DNA of 64,000 nt from Vitellaria paradoxa (GCA_019916065.1 CM034240.1:43970026-44034025); one strand, 5' to 3'; shown: positions 1 through 12,294, numbered from the stretch's first letter. Program-made: numbers and translations. The notes: generated by a model from the sequence alone, not told the origin.

Positions 1-21
1 GTATAGCTCATGGGAACAAAC

Positions 22-3000
22 CTTTCTGCTCGGAAAACCAAACTTTTGAGTGCACATTCTTCTTCAAATGCCAATTCTTCCGGTTTTCTATCTCTTCCAG
101 AACTAACTAAATCAGTAAGATCGGCAGTATTCTGACAACAGCAAGAACAAGTAATGCAGTATTACTGTATCGTCAGATGTAATGCAATGAAAGATGCTAG
201 TGCTGATGGCATAGTTTAAAGCATCTCAAGTTAAATAGTAAGGTCAAGAATAGAAAGAGCACAAGGAGCACGGGTAGTTCTTCACCTGCAATAGGAGATC
301 ATATAACCTTACAAGCTCCTCAGGCTTGGTTGTTTTCTCATTTTTGTCATCACGGAACTTGGAAAGTTTGCCTTTGGCAATAGTCACCAACAACTGATTC
401 CGTTCTATGGTTCGCTGTCCTAAAACAGCACTAATAGCTTTATCAAGCCCACTTAAATCATCTTTCCTGTTTTCCGAATTACCTGCAGTGACCTAAAACA
501 AACAGAACACCCAAATCATTAAAGATAAAAATAAACCAAAAAAGAGAAAATCACCAAACAATTCGCATACAGCAGACGGTAGAAACCCAACCCAAATAAA
601 AATTCATGCAGAACTCATTTATAATGGATAAGTAAGATTGAAATTTAGTTAGACTCTGTAGTCCATACCAAGTCATTACGGATACAGCTCCTTGCTTCAT
701 GATATGCAGCAAAGATTTTGTCAAAGATGACAAGTTTTTTCTCCGCTGGAATGGAATCTGCTGTTGAACCATGAAGCTCTTTCTCCAATTCCTGAGCTGA
801 TCAAATTGTCAAGTCAAAAAGAAAAGCTTGAGACTGGGTTCGATTGATCCAGCATACAATGAAACATAAAACTAAACTTGCATATATTTCAAAAGCATAT
901 AGTAAGATGTAAAAATTAGGACAAGGGGGAAAAAGCACACTCTACCCTCATTGTATTAAATCTTAAAACTACCAGATTTCTTAAAACAGTAGAAAAAAAG
1001 TTATAATTTTAAAAAATTGTTTGATGCTCATTTGAGGAAAAATGAGTTGAATTCCTGCAGGAAGGCATAAAAAGTAAAACATATAGGTTGCAGCAAGAAA
1101 TTATTTGTCAGCATAAGCTCAAAGGATAAAGGGGTTTGAAACAAGAAAAAGTGGAAGACAATATTGCACAATAGATATATACATAAATGGTACAACATCT
1201 TTACAGATTTGCACACTGATTCACTTCAAATAGGTAGCATCTATCTAGCTACTTCCTTGATTTAAATAGCCAGAGAGAGGTTCATTTGGCATTTCACCAA
1301 AATCCAACGTCCAAGTCACACACTCCTTTGCAAGTCTTAGGACAAAGATCCAATGCCAGCCTCATCTAACTATACTGAGATCCATATAAACACCCAAGTG
1401 CTTTTCAGCCTTTTCTAAATCTGTTAAGTTTTCATGTTAACAGTTCTTTAGAAGTAAGAATACCATACAATATTAGCCAGCCATTGCTCGCATTAAGTGA
1501 TGAGCTAGTTGCTCCAATTCCAGATGGTAGAGTAAACAACACACGTCTTACATGCTTTTCGTAAATGAAAATCAATAAAAAGTTCCCTTACTATATGATA
1601 GCCAAAATAAATTCATTTATAGCTAAAGTGTTGAACAAGAAAATTTATCTGTCAGCAAGTCAAATGAGATAACCTGTAATCTTGTCTTTGCTAAGCTTCA
1701 ACGAATATATGGCCTTTGGGATTGACACCAACTTTAAATGTTTCACAGAAAACCAGCATGGATTATATTTCCCAAGGGTAGTGCTAATTAGCATCCACAT
1801 GTAAATAATTTTGACAACATCTAATTCTTCCGGTAGAATGTGGAACTCCAACATCAGAATTATTTTGCATGTCTATGTATCAACTAAGCTAGTCATCAAG
1901 GCATGAAAGATTGAACTGTAGATAGGGAAGGAGAAAAGGACAACAGAGTGTGGGGTCATATTCACATATCAAAACTCATCAGATTGTGAAAACTATAGGC
2001 TTGTGTCCACTGTATATATTTATCTAGGGCAAATAACGAAGTTAAGAGACACACTTGCACATACAATACAAGTGTTGATTATTGTATAGTGCACTTTTGT
2101 TTCATCCTAAAAAGAGATTGGCACCAGACCTTTCAAAATGGAAACTCGTGTCTTTGCATTAGATATTGGGAACTTATGACCGAGCCAATGGAACTCTGTC
2201 ATGGATGCAGCCTGCTGAGATCTTGCCTCAGCCATAACAGCCTGCAAATAAAGATGATACAAAAGATAAGATAAACAGCAAGTACTGTAACACTCATCTG
2301 GACATTCTTTTCCAACTTTTCTGGATAACTGTAAATAAAAACTAATTACTACTATAACACCAAACATAAACACACCTCGATCATGACTTGAGGTTGGAAA
2401 TAACAAAAATTACCTCCAGTTTAGCTCTGAAAAGATCCAGTGCAGGTCCCTCCATTTCACCAATGTGCATAAGTTCAGAAGTTTGTAAATTTGACTCGCC
2501 AATTTTGTGTAGACAGTACCGTATACTAGGTTCTAGTTCCTCAACACGCTCGCGGCACAAAACTTGATTCTCTAGGTCCCCATATTTCCCAAGTTCCTCA
2601 TAGACAGCCCTATTAGTTTAGCAGTGCCAGTCACTAGCCAGCAAATATAACTACTAAAAGGAAAGGAAAGAATCTCCTGACAGCAATGACAATCTCAATG
2701 ACCAAATGACAACTAGAACAAAGATTTTTCAAGAATCCGAATTAGAACATGTATAAGGATATGCCAAATTCAAAGAACAAATGTTTGGTCTAGTTTCTAG
2801 TTTCCTTTCCCATTATCCTTTGAAATTACTGATATACTGTCAGTTTACTTTTAGCATTATACAGCTACAAACATTTTCAAATATTCAAGGAATACCTGGC
2901 ATTCTTGAAACTTTTTAATGCAACATCCCAATTCTGATCTTGTTCAAATAACAAATTCCCCCTCATATAAGAGGCATAGGCCTGCAAATTGGATACCATG

Positions 3001-6000
3001 CTAAGTTAATTAAATTAAAACTGGTACTCAAAAATTGCGTCAGGCAAGTCAAAACTCTTAAAAGCTATCAAGCATAAAGCATTTAGAATCCCAACATCAA
3101 AGTTCACAGAAATATATGGACATGGACTATCCAATGGCTGTCCAAATCATCTAAAGGCCATCAACATGCAAAGCTCCTTCAATCAGCATGTCTTTACCTG
3201 CTTATCCCCTTTACCCAGCAACTATTTCAAGACAGATAGCTACATCCATTATTAAGAAAGCTTAAATTAGCATCAGAATCAACTGTTTTGATAAGATTGC
3301 CATCGAATTCAGTGACATGTTCAGATAGAATATTAAGTGAATCATTCTTAATAAGATCATACTTGGTTTTCTTCTTAAAAAGTTATAACTCTTACCATTT
3401 TTTATTAGTAGATGCTCACATGTTTTGAGATTGCAGTTGAAACTATATTAATGACTTTATTGTTAGTGCTTTAGTAAGCAAATGGAGGGTTTGAAGATGT
3501 TAACCATAGCATTTGAGTTGAGTGGTTAAAATGGAGAATCATTTCGGGTGTTTTATGAGAATACTTATCAAGTGTAAAGAAAATTTTATAAGATAGTTAC
3601 AAGACCAACTATGCTTTATGGTATCGAGTATTGGGTCATTAAAGAAAACAAAACTCTCACAAAACAAGTGTAGCATAAATAAGGATGCTAAAATTAATAT
3701 GTGGTGATATAAGAAAAGATAGGACTTGAGTTAGTACCAATAGAAGAGACACTGAGAGAAGGCCGATTAAGATGGTTTAGTCATGTTCAATACAAATCTA
3801 GAGATACACCTAAGAATGAGCGAATCCAAGAAAAAGGGATAAACAAGGTAATAATTAATTTATATATATATATATATATAAGAAAGAAAAAAGAAAGAAA
3901 GAAAGAAAAGAAAAGTAGACCTAAAATTACATGGATTGACATTGTGAAAAAAGACCTAAATTCATATAACCTTGTAGAAAAGATACCCCATGACATAAAT
4001 AAATAAAGGAAGAGAATTAATGTAACTGAACCCAACTAGTTTGGAACTAAGATTTATTGAGTTGTTGTAGTAAGCAAATGTCTCAATTTATAATCAAATT
4101 GAAGATTAGATTCTCATAGTCGATATAAAAGATACTCAGAAGTTAACTCCACTAGCGGACTCTGGTAAGAGTATTGACTATTGAGTGCGATGCATCTAGG
4201 AACCACAATATCTTAAACCCTTAATTTAAGGATACATGCATGTGTATCCAGAAAATTGGATCCACGTATGTGAACTCATATTTAAACATATTGTTCAAAT
4301 GGAAATCTATTATTTAGAAATGTGTTTGATGTTAAATATGATTTAGAAGAAAAAAGGATTTCTATCTACCATCAATATGAGTGGCTACAAAATTCTCTTT
4401 GCTCTCAGATGCGAGCTCCTCCTCCTCTAAAATCTGAGAACTCAAGTGCCTAATTTGGGTAGGTGACAAATATACAAGAACCGTACCTTTGTCATATCCA
4501 GTGACATATACAGTGAAGGGAATGGATGAGTCCACGTGAAATTGACCTCCAATCAACTAAACATAAGAAGAATTACTAGAAGAGGAAAAATGGTGACTTT
4601 ACAGTTGTAAGTGAGCAACAATCTCACAGAAGATTGTCGCTGATTGCTAAAACGATAATTTGAATAAAGTTAAAGATATCAAAATAAATGATACTACAAA
4701 TATATAACACACAAAGAACTAAATAAAAAACTCACCTCAGCTTCTAAAGATGTTCTTGAATCTCCCTTGATTGCACACAGCTCTGCAAAAAGATTAGCCC
4801 ATTTTACTGCCTTCCTCAACCTACCAATCAGGTAGATCCGTTGGCGTGAATTTGGACCTTCTGGCAGCTGTCTTTTCTCCATGGCATGGCTCCAGGCTCT
4901 TTCTGCCGTATAAAAAACCACATGGAGAAACCTACAACATATGTCACAACTATTAGAACTACAAGCTTGATAGCTTTAAATCTGGACACCTATGCAGTTG
5001 CATTATAAAACCAAAAATGCGCATTGGAAATAACAATCGTCATCTTCATTGCAAACCACTGCCGAGGCAAAATTGATGTTGTTCAGATTTCATAAACAGA
5101 AATTAAACACACACATGCGTGCAAAAGAGTTAAAATGGGAAGGCAGCAATATATATATGTATATATATAATGTCATTTTTATCATCAAAAGTTGAAAAAT
5201 AAATAAATTTACGGTCAAGAAGAATATGATGGTGACCACGATGCTGGGAACGGAAACACACACACAGAGCACTTTAAGCCCGCATCATTTAAGTCAATAT
5301 CAGATCCTAAAGTATGAATACCGAGGCATTTCCCTCTTATTATTCTCCTCTTGCTTTTCTTCTAAATCCATGTCCAAACCAAAATATTTTGAGCCATTCC
5401 TTGTTCTAATGCCAGAAGTTAAAAGACCATAATCTGAGAAAAACAATTGGAAATTAGGACAACCTGTATCCTATAGCACTTTCAAAGGTTCTAAATCTTT
5501 CAGTTCTTTATCTTAAGTCTTCACAGTAATCAAACAAGTTTCACTGCATTGCATCCTCCTCCCATGACACAAGGACATGGCCAATGAAAATTATGATAAC
5601 ATATCCTCAATTTGAGAAATAAAGTCATTAATACAAATTTTAGTCCCAGCATCACACGTGAATAAGAAAAAGTATAAATAATGCACGTGTTATCAAAACA
5701 TTCATTTCTCAAAATTGTGACAGGCCAAGACATACAAAAACACACCTCACTTCAGTGACTGTAGTTGCAGTTATAGCCCTCTTGGTGTATTTGCCACGCC
5801 CGTGTGTGAACTTCAATGACTTGTACAATCTCCTTAATCGAGCAGTACAATACCTCCTGAAATTCCGGTAAAATTAAATCCAACAAAAAAATCAATTTCA
5901 TGGTCAATTCTACAACGTTCATAAATAAAGCCAAAATCTGAATGTTCAACACTCAAAAACATCTAGATTCAATGCATCAACATTTTCACAACCGCGCACA

Positions 6001-6297
6001 CATCAAACCATAGATACATGAGTTGTACCGGTATCGAGTGTAATCCCCAAAACGTAACCCGTGCTGCATCTGAGAAGATTTCAAAAGTTGCAACACTGCA
6101 CGCCCAACGGAAATAAATTCAATTACATAGGCATATATATACAAAAAAATGTGGACGCATATAAACATATCTATGTCTATTCGGCAAGAATTTAGGGGTG
6201 AACCGTTAATTGAGAACTTGGGGTTGTTGATCTGATCAGAGCCATTTGGTTTCGAATCGTCGATTTCCATGGCAGACGCGCCGCTTTCCTTCCCCAT
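22..6297 (-). CDS. SRP68: Signal recognition particle subunit SRP68 (partial; C-terminus off the left edge)
   Basis: SRP68 binds the 7S RNA of the signal recognition particle and pairs with SRP72; the particle targets nascent secretory proteins to the ER. Coding exons (minus strand): 6204-6297, 6029-6095, 5746-5856, 4736-4931, 2896-2981, 2414-2609, 2130-2241, 669-796, 286-492, 22-131. All have AG/GT borders and phases that join without a break, giving about 435 residues. Recognised family segments include LQLLKSSQMQHGLRFGDYTR, RLYKSLKFTHGRGKYTKRAI, ERAWSHAMEKRQLPEG, IYLIGRLRKAVKWA and EARSQQAASMTEFHWLGHKF. The start at 6297 begins MGKESGASAMEIDD, like other plant SRP68 N-termini. The part shown is mainly the N-terminal RNA-binding region; the SRP72-binding end is not in the window. 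The 1.75-kb intron 2982-4735 holds a LINE copy and an orphan ORF. Confidence 0.95.
3485..4067 (+). mobile_element. 5'-truncated LINE (non-LTR retrotransposon) 3' end inside an SRP68 intron
   Basis: The plus strand carries broken pieces of the end of a LINE reverse transcriptase ORF: a stretch like KWRIISGVL, then KIVTRPTMLYGIEYWVIKEN, GDIRKDR, and EGRLRWFSHVQYKSRDTPKN, all typical of the C-terminal part of plant LINE ORF2. In-frame stops and frameshifts show it is dead. It ends with a TTGAGTTGTTG tail. A perfect 13-bp direct repeat, TAGTAAGCAAATG, flanks it at 3472-3484 and 4068-4080 and is the target-site duplication. An (AT)n run and an AAAG-rich run (about 3860-3905) lie inside. It is antisense to SRP68. 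Confidence 0.88.
4362..4556 (-). other. Orphan exon-like ORF in the SRP68 intron, origin unknown
   Basis: A 64-codon minus-strand ORF contains FTVYVTGYDKGTVLVYLSPT and the acidic SQILEEEELASE. It looks like protein-coding sequence: the composition is balanced and GC is higher than in the surrounding intron. A possible acceptor, TTTAG, stands just before it, and it ends in an in-frame TAG with no donor. SRP68 exons 4 and 5 join in frame without it, and it does not resemble SRP68. It could be a captured gene fragment, an alternative terminal exon, or a relic of an older insertion. I do not recognise the family. Confidence 0.4.
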
Positions 6298-6500
6298 CAA
6301 TCCTGGAAACAAGAGCGCGATTGCGACGTTCATGACAACATAGATCTTCAAACCAAGTTTGTTTCGTGTAATAAGAAGGCGGAGCAGGATTATATACCTG
6401 AATTTAAGTCTCCCGCAGTTCCGAACTCGCCAACGGAATATTCCAGCAGCTTCCAAACTGCAACCCGGTGCACCCACGGCGGCGGCGTTAGTCCTCCCAC
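6298..6500 (-). promoter_or_regulatory. SRP68 5' leader with a probable leader intron
   Basis: Just upstream of the SRP68 ATG the minus strand has a good acceptor (TTTCCAG, exon restart at 6302) and a donor at 6397 (TTCAG then GTATAT). This suggests a 5'-UTR intron of about 95 bp with an upstream non-coding exon from 6398 to roughly 6500, where the DNA is locally richer in GC. The transcript start is not visible from sequence alone. Confidence 0.5.
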
Positions 6501-6550
6501 GTACCGGTGGCTTGGAGGATTAACCTTCTCTGCAGACTCCTGTCCCGCTG

Positions 6551-7110
6551 TGAAAATAGGAATGAATTTAAGCGGGTCGAATTGTCCGATTACCCACGTA
6601 AAGGTAACCGTTGGTGTTGGGCCGGATTTTTGGTGTTGCCAGCCCATTGTTCTTATAATCGTTCATGTTGTTTTAATTAACTTCTATTTAACGGCACCAT
6701 TTAGTATATTTATTTTAAGCCCATTTAATATTTTATATTTTTTAAAAGAAGAAAAATAGTTTAAAATATATTTGATCACTTATCTTTTCAAATTTTATTA
6801 TTAAAAATAAAAAATAAATTTACACATGAAATGTAAAGTGATAAAAAGTTATTTTGAGAGTTTTCAACCCAAAATAAGAAATTTTTCGAAAGATAGAAAC
6901 AGAAAATGTCAAATTAAATGTATTTTTTATTTTTCTTATTTTGATATTTTCAAAACATAAAACACATCAAACAAAAAATAAAAAATAAAAACAAAAAATA
7001 GAAATACAAAAATTATGTCACTTAACTTTTTCAATATTTACATTTTACATATATTAAAATGTTAACATAAACAAGGCACTATTCACTCGAAATTTAAGAA
7101 ATACACTAAC
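6551..7110. other. AT-rich intergenic stretch with a decayed family-C MITE
   Basis: No gene is seen. Between about 6755 and 7012 the sequence resembles the elements at 27600, 43436 and 46153, sharing blocks such as AAAAAGTTATTTTGAG and CACATGAAAT. It is a degraded member of that roughly 330-bp MITE family. Confidence 0.5.
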
Positions 7111-7535
7111 ACTCCGTTTAGAAATATTTCATTATTAGAATTAATTTCATTTTTATATAAAGAATTGATTTGATTTAATTTAGTAAATAAAATTTTATGT
7201 TCGAAACACATTTTGAATTTAAGAATAAAATTGATTTGATTTAAGTGAAATATCAAATTTAACTATGTGAATAGGAAGTAAAAAAACATAATAAATATGA
7301 TTCAAAAGGATAAATTTGTTCGCTTCTTTAGATTGTTTAAAAAAATAATAAATTTTCGTCGAATCCTATTATTTTGCATTGGATTTTAAAATTTATAGAA
7401 ATATTAAAATTTAAGTTATAAAATAAAATCAAGTTCAACTCATAAAATTTTATTTTAATTCCAAACATAAGAATTAATGAGTATTCTCATCAAATGAAAT
7501 CAAATCATGTCAAATTTAGCATTTCAAACGGACTG
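7111..7535. mobile_element. Probable MITE, about 425 bp, with imperfect terminal inverted repeats
   Basis: The left end ACTCCGTTTAGAAATATTTC and the complement of the right end, AGTCCGTTTGAAATGC, form imperfect inverted termini. Sub-terminal stretches (TTGATTTGATTT and AATAAAATTTTATG on the left, matching complements on the right) extend the symmetry. There is no coding capacity and no clear target duplication. Confidence 0.5.
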
Positions 7536-7963
7536 CAAAGTTAATTGGCAATGGATATTGATTAACCACGGTATGCATATTAGAAAGACGGAAAAATTTA
7601 AAAGATGAAATTGATATATCATGAATTAATTCGTGTCACCGTTTTTACTTATTTTATGGATTAAAAATTATACTGCAAATATTTAATTTTTTTACCATTT
7701 ATTTATTCATGTATTATAATATTTTTTAGAAAATAGTTTGAAAAGATGATGGAAATTTGAACTTTTATTAAAAAAATTGGGAATTAGTTAAATGATATAA
7801 ATCTTGAATATCTTATTAACAAATTTATTAATTAATTATGCAGAGCAGCAAACTCATATATTAATCTTAACATTCCGGTAAACTATTTTATGAATTATGT
7901 CTAATTTTAAGGACACCTTCCGCATTTCTTAGAATTCGTTGATGTTAATTCTGGTATCCATAA

Positions 7964-9005
7964 AGAGATTTGTTTTGGAGGTGACAGAAAATAAAATTTA
8001 ATTAAATAATTTTTATTTTTTATTACATCGGTTTGGATAACAAGGATAAGAATTATTCTAGATTAATAATTACCCTATATGGGAGTATATTTTTATTTTA
8101 GGGGAGGTGGATAATGGGGATAATAAAAAAATTTTACCCTTTTTTCATTATCTTGTAAAATATTTCTTTACTTCCATATAAAACCTTAAGCAACGTTTCC
8201 CTATAAATAATTCTAATAAATATTATAAAATAATAATGTATTTAATCAAACTAAAATTAATTAATCATTAAATTATTTTATCAAATTAATATTTAATAAA
8301 TAATAATTTATTATTAAAATAATTATTTTATTTTATTAAAATAATATTACTGAAATATTAATTTATGACTAAAATTATTTATTTTATCAAATTAAAATTA
8401 ATGTTTAATAAATAATAATGACTTATTAAAATAATTTACTTTATTAAAATATTTTATTAAATAAAAATTACGTCTCATAAGTAATACTATACTAAATTAT
8501 GTATTGTATTAATATAATTTATTAAAATCAATAATATATTTAAATAAACTAAAATTATTTGTTTTATTAAATTTTTTTATCAAAATAAAAGTAATTTTTA
8601 ACAAATAATAGTTCACTGTTAAAATTAGTTACTATTGAAATATTAATTTATGATAAAATTATTTTTTATAATTAATATTTTTTAAAAGTATATATTTTAA
8701 TAATATATTTTTGTTAGAACTAATTATTATTAAAATAACAATGATTATGATTATTTATTTTGTTATAATATACTATTAAAATTAAATATTACCTTTTATC
8801 CTTGGCCAATTTATCTTCATTCCAAATACAATTAACTTTTACCCCTTTAAAATTTTTAGCATTCCAAACATAATATAATTGTTAGCCAGTAATATTTACT
8901 CTCTCATTCCAAACATAAATATCACAAACTTGTTACCCCAGTAATCATTACTAAGGTAACAATTACTCCTATAATCTTTTATCTCCAAATTTTTTACCTT
9001 GTACC
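7964..9005. repeat. AT-rich repeat unit, tandem copy 1
   Basis: This unit opens with TTTGTTTTGGAGGTGACA and closes near CCTTGTACCGAACATATCC. It is followed directly by a diverged second copy with the same order of blocks (for example ATATAAAACCTTAAGC, TTTAATCAAACTAAAATT, TATTACTGAAATATT). No ORF of note. The ends are weakly inverted (GGAGGTAAC against the complement of TTTACCTCC-like ends), so this may be two adjacent non-autonomous elements. Confidence 0.6.
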
Positions 9006-9019
9006 GAACATATCCTTTC

Positions 9020-9962
9020 GAGATGTTTGTTTTGGAGGTAACAACGGTAAATTTCACTAGAATAAAATTTTACCCTCAATTATATTAGTTTGGATGAGCG
9101 GGTAACAATTACTCCCATATAGAAGTAAAATTTTACTTTAGAGGGGGAGATGGGTAATTGGGGGTAATCGAAAAATTTTACCATTTTGTTATTACCTCGG
9201 TAAAACATTCCTTTACACTCATATAAAACCTTAAGCGACGTTTTCCTATAAATAACTATAATAATATTGTAATATTTATTTAATCAAACTAAAATTGATT
9301 AATTATTAAATTATTTTATCAAAATAATATGTAATAGATAATAATTTTATTATTAAAAATAATTTATTTTATTTTATTTTATTAAATTAATATTACTGAA
9401 ATATTTATTTTTGACTAAAATTATTTATTTTCTTAAATTAAAATTAATGTTTAATAAAAAATAATTACTTATTAAAATAATTAATTTTATTAAAACATTT
9501 TGTTAAATGAAAATTATTTTTCATAAATAATAATTTACTAGATTATTTGTTGTATTAATATAATTTATTTAAATAAAATAGAATTATTAATCTATGATAA
9601 AATTATTTTTATAGTTATATTTTCATTTAAAATCATATCTAATAATATATATTTTATTAAAATTAATTATTATTAAAATAAGAAATTATTACAATGATTT
9701 ATTTTATTATAATATTTTATTAAGATTAAATATTAACTTTCATGTCATAGTCAATTTACTTTTACTCTAAACATAATTAACTTTTATCTCTTCAAAATTT
9801 TTAATATTTCAAACATAATATAATGATTACCAGATACTGTTTATTCTCCCAATTCAAACATAAGTATAATAAACTTATTATCCCATTAATTGTTACTGGT
9901 TAACAATTACCACAATAATTTTTTACCTCTAAATTTTTCACCTTGTATCAAATATTCCCTTA
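9020..9962. repeat. AT-rich repeat unit, tandem copy 2
   Basis: Second copy of the preceding unit. It starts with TTTGTTTTGGAGGTAACA and ends near CACCTTGTATCAAATATTCCC. Shared blocks lie in the same order and at similar spacing as in copy 1, with many substitutions and small indels. No coding content. Confidence 0.6.
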
Positions 9963-9994
9963 ATAAAAAAATTATTTCTTTATAATTTATTAAC

Positions 9995-10480
9995 AGGTAA
10001 ATGATACTTACTTTCTCTTAGCATTTGAATAATTACATTATACCCCTCAACATTTAAAAATTATATTTGTCTCATTTATTTTGAAATATTGTTAATATTA
10101 ATCTCCTTTATTAAACTAGTTGTTAAATTTAACAAAAAAATGTCAAAATAATCTAAATTTTAAGTTTTTTTTTCTTATTTTAGTCTCCCTCTCACATTTT
10201 CTTTAGTTCTATTTGCAAATTTTTTTTTTGGTGATTTTTGTAAAAAAAAAAAAAGGTGTAAATGCGAGAGATTGAAAGATAAAATAAGAAAAATACTTAA
10301 ATTTTTTATTACTTTAACATTTTTTTGTTAAATTTTAAGAATTGATTAAACGGAAATGAGTTAATGTTCACAATATTTTAAAATAAGGAAGGTAAATATA
10401 ATTTTTAAATAATAAGAAACGTCAATCTAATTACTCAAATATTGAGATAATATAAGTGTAATTTATTATTTATTAAGTGG
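9995..10480. mobile_element. Long-hairpin (foldback) MITE-like element 1
   Basis: The left arm (about 9995-10210) and right arm (about 10255-10478) are diverged inverted copies of each other. AACATTTAAAAATTATATTTG pairs with the complement near 10395, and TTTAACAAAAAAATGT pairs with ACATTTTTTTGTTAAA near 10317. A purine/pyrimidine-rich loop lies between the arms. No ORF. A transcript would fold into a long imperfect hairpin. Confidence 0.6.
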
Positions 10481-10483
10481 CTT

Positions 10484-10485
<2 letters not shown>

Positions 10486-10545
<60 letters not shown>
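10486..10545. repeat. (AT)n microsatellite
   Basis: About 58 bp of uninterrupted AT dinucleotide repeat directly beside the right arm of the foldback element. Confidence 0.95.
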
Positions 10546-10547
<2 letters not shown>

Positions 10548-10704
10548 ATAGTAATCTTGAAAATTAAGTTAACCATTATCTCATAATATTAATTGGACAA
10601 TTTGAAATTTTATTCTAATACAAAAAAATAAATTAAATTAAGCACTATTTAAGGACTATATAAGGAGATTATTTTGACCGCTTTTTGAGTTCTGAAAAAT
10701 TTTA

Positions 10705-11225
10705 AAAAATGATAAATTGCACCTATCTTCTTTTTAGATTTAGGCAATTATACTTATACTTACAATATTTAAAAATTACACTGGTCTCTCTTATTTTAAA
10801 ATGTTATTAATATTGACCCGCTTATGATAAAATCAATTGTTAAAAATTAAAAAAAAATTGTTAAATAACAAATATTTTAAATATTTTTTCTATTTTACCA
10901 TTATATTTCTCATATTTTTGTCAGGTTTCTCTACAAAAGTTCCAAAAAATTTTTTATTTTTACTTATTTTTTTACTTGTTTTCAGAAATTTTTGTTAAGA
11001 AAACTAATGAAAATGTGATAGAGTGAAGAGTGTAAAAAAAAAAAAAAAATTTAAATTTTAGTTACTTTAATATTTTTTGTTAAATTTTAACGGTAATTTT
11101 TATCAAAAGAGAATCAATAATAATAATATTCAAAAATAAAGAATAGAAGTGTAATTTTTAAATATTATGATTAATAAGTGTAATTAAACGAATACTAAGA
11201 AAAAATAGGTGTAATTTATTAAAAA
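10705..11225. mobile_element. Long-hairpin (foldback) MITE-like element 2
   Basis: This is a second member of the family at 9995. The left arm (about 10705-10935) contains AATATTTAAAAATTACACTG and TTTTGTTAAA-like blocks, and the right arm (about 11035-11225) carries their complements. The arms are diverged, with an A/T-rich spacer between them and no ORF. Confidence 0.55.
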
Positions 11226-11459
11226 ATTAATTTAAAAGTGACTTGTAATAAACTTTAATTGGATAAAATTATAAATTTGTTGAGGTCTTTGTTTAGATTT
11301 TTTTTTTTTAATTTGAAGCCAAGCCAAGTGTTAACCGAACATCTATTTGCAGTAACGAAAAAAAAAATTCTAAAAAAGATTAAAAAATTTTAAAAATTTT
11401 ATATTTTTTATTTTATTAAATTAATTATTAACTTAAAACTTATTTCACTTGGCACTTTC

Positions 11460-11612
11460 ATTTCACTCTTTCTCTCTCCACGCAGCAAACGTTCTACGTT
11501 GCCGTGGGGAAGACCCTCTCACTTTTCACCCCACAAAGAAGGGGGGAGGGGGGGGGGGAGGGAAGACCCTCTCACTTTGCAACCGCCATTAACAAGAGCA
11601 AGCACACTGCGT
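11460..11612 (+). promoter_or_regulatory. 5' leader of the APO gene with a G-quadruplex-prone run
   Basis: A CT-rich stretch (TTTCACTCTTTCTCTCTCC) marks the change from AT-rich spacer to the gene. In the leader, a 19-bp sequence GGGAAGACCCTCTCACTTT occurs twice (11507-11525 and 11560-11578), separated by a 22-base G-tract with only two A interruptions (11541-11562). No ATG occurs upstream in the coding frame. Confidence 0.6.
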
Positions 11613-12259
11613 ATGAGGCGAATCATACAATTACAAGTTCATCATTTCGAGGCGCTGAACGGCCGAATCAACCTTCAAGCTCTTGGTTTCTACTCTGGAA
11701 GAAGCATAACCGTCGGTTCAGGAGAAGCCGATGATGATCCTCTCTACGCGGATGTACCCAAGCCCCGTAGGACCAAGTCCGAGAGGAAACCCTACCCGAC
11801 CCCCATGAAAGTTCTGATTCGGAGAGCCAAGGAGGAGAGAGAAGCCCGAAAGGCCAATCCATGTCGATTGCTCGCAGAACCCCCCGATAATGGCCTCCTC
11901 GTCCCCCGGCTCGTCGAGGTGGCTCACCGAGTCTACCGAGCTCGCGAATCGGTTCTGTTTGGGATGTCGAAGCTCGTCGATGTTATCCCTGTCCAACGAT
12001 GCAGGTGCAAAGATTTTCGTTTGGCGCAGAAGTTTCTTTCTTTTTTGGCTTTTGTGAAATGGGTGTTTTTAAAATTCTACAAATTGAAGTTCTCGGCCGT
12101 TCGTTTGAGCTTTTTGATTGAATTGGAATTGTGGTTGGTACTGTGATGGAATTGTACTTAAAGGGGCTTAAGTTTTGAATATTTGATACTGGTTATAACT
12201 TGTAAAATGGAATTGACCATGTATTTTGTCTTAATTGGTTTTGATAAAATGGGGATAAG

Positions 12260-12294
<35 letters not shown>

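Noticed and set aside
1660..1854. 64-codon minus-strand ORF in the SRP68 intron between exons 7 and 8
   Set aside because: Exons 7 and 8 join in phase without it, no family text is recognisable, and its composition is intron-like.
11499..11612. N-terminal extension of the APO ORF
   Set aside because: The open frame upstream of 11613 begins with TTG and runs through the G-tract. The first in-frame ATG is 11613.
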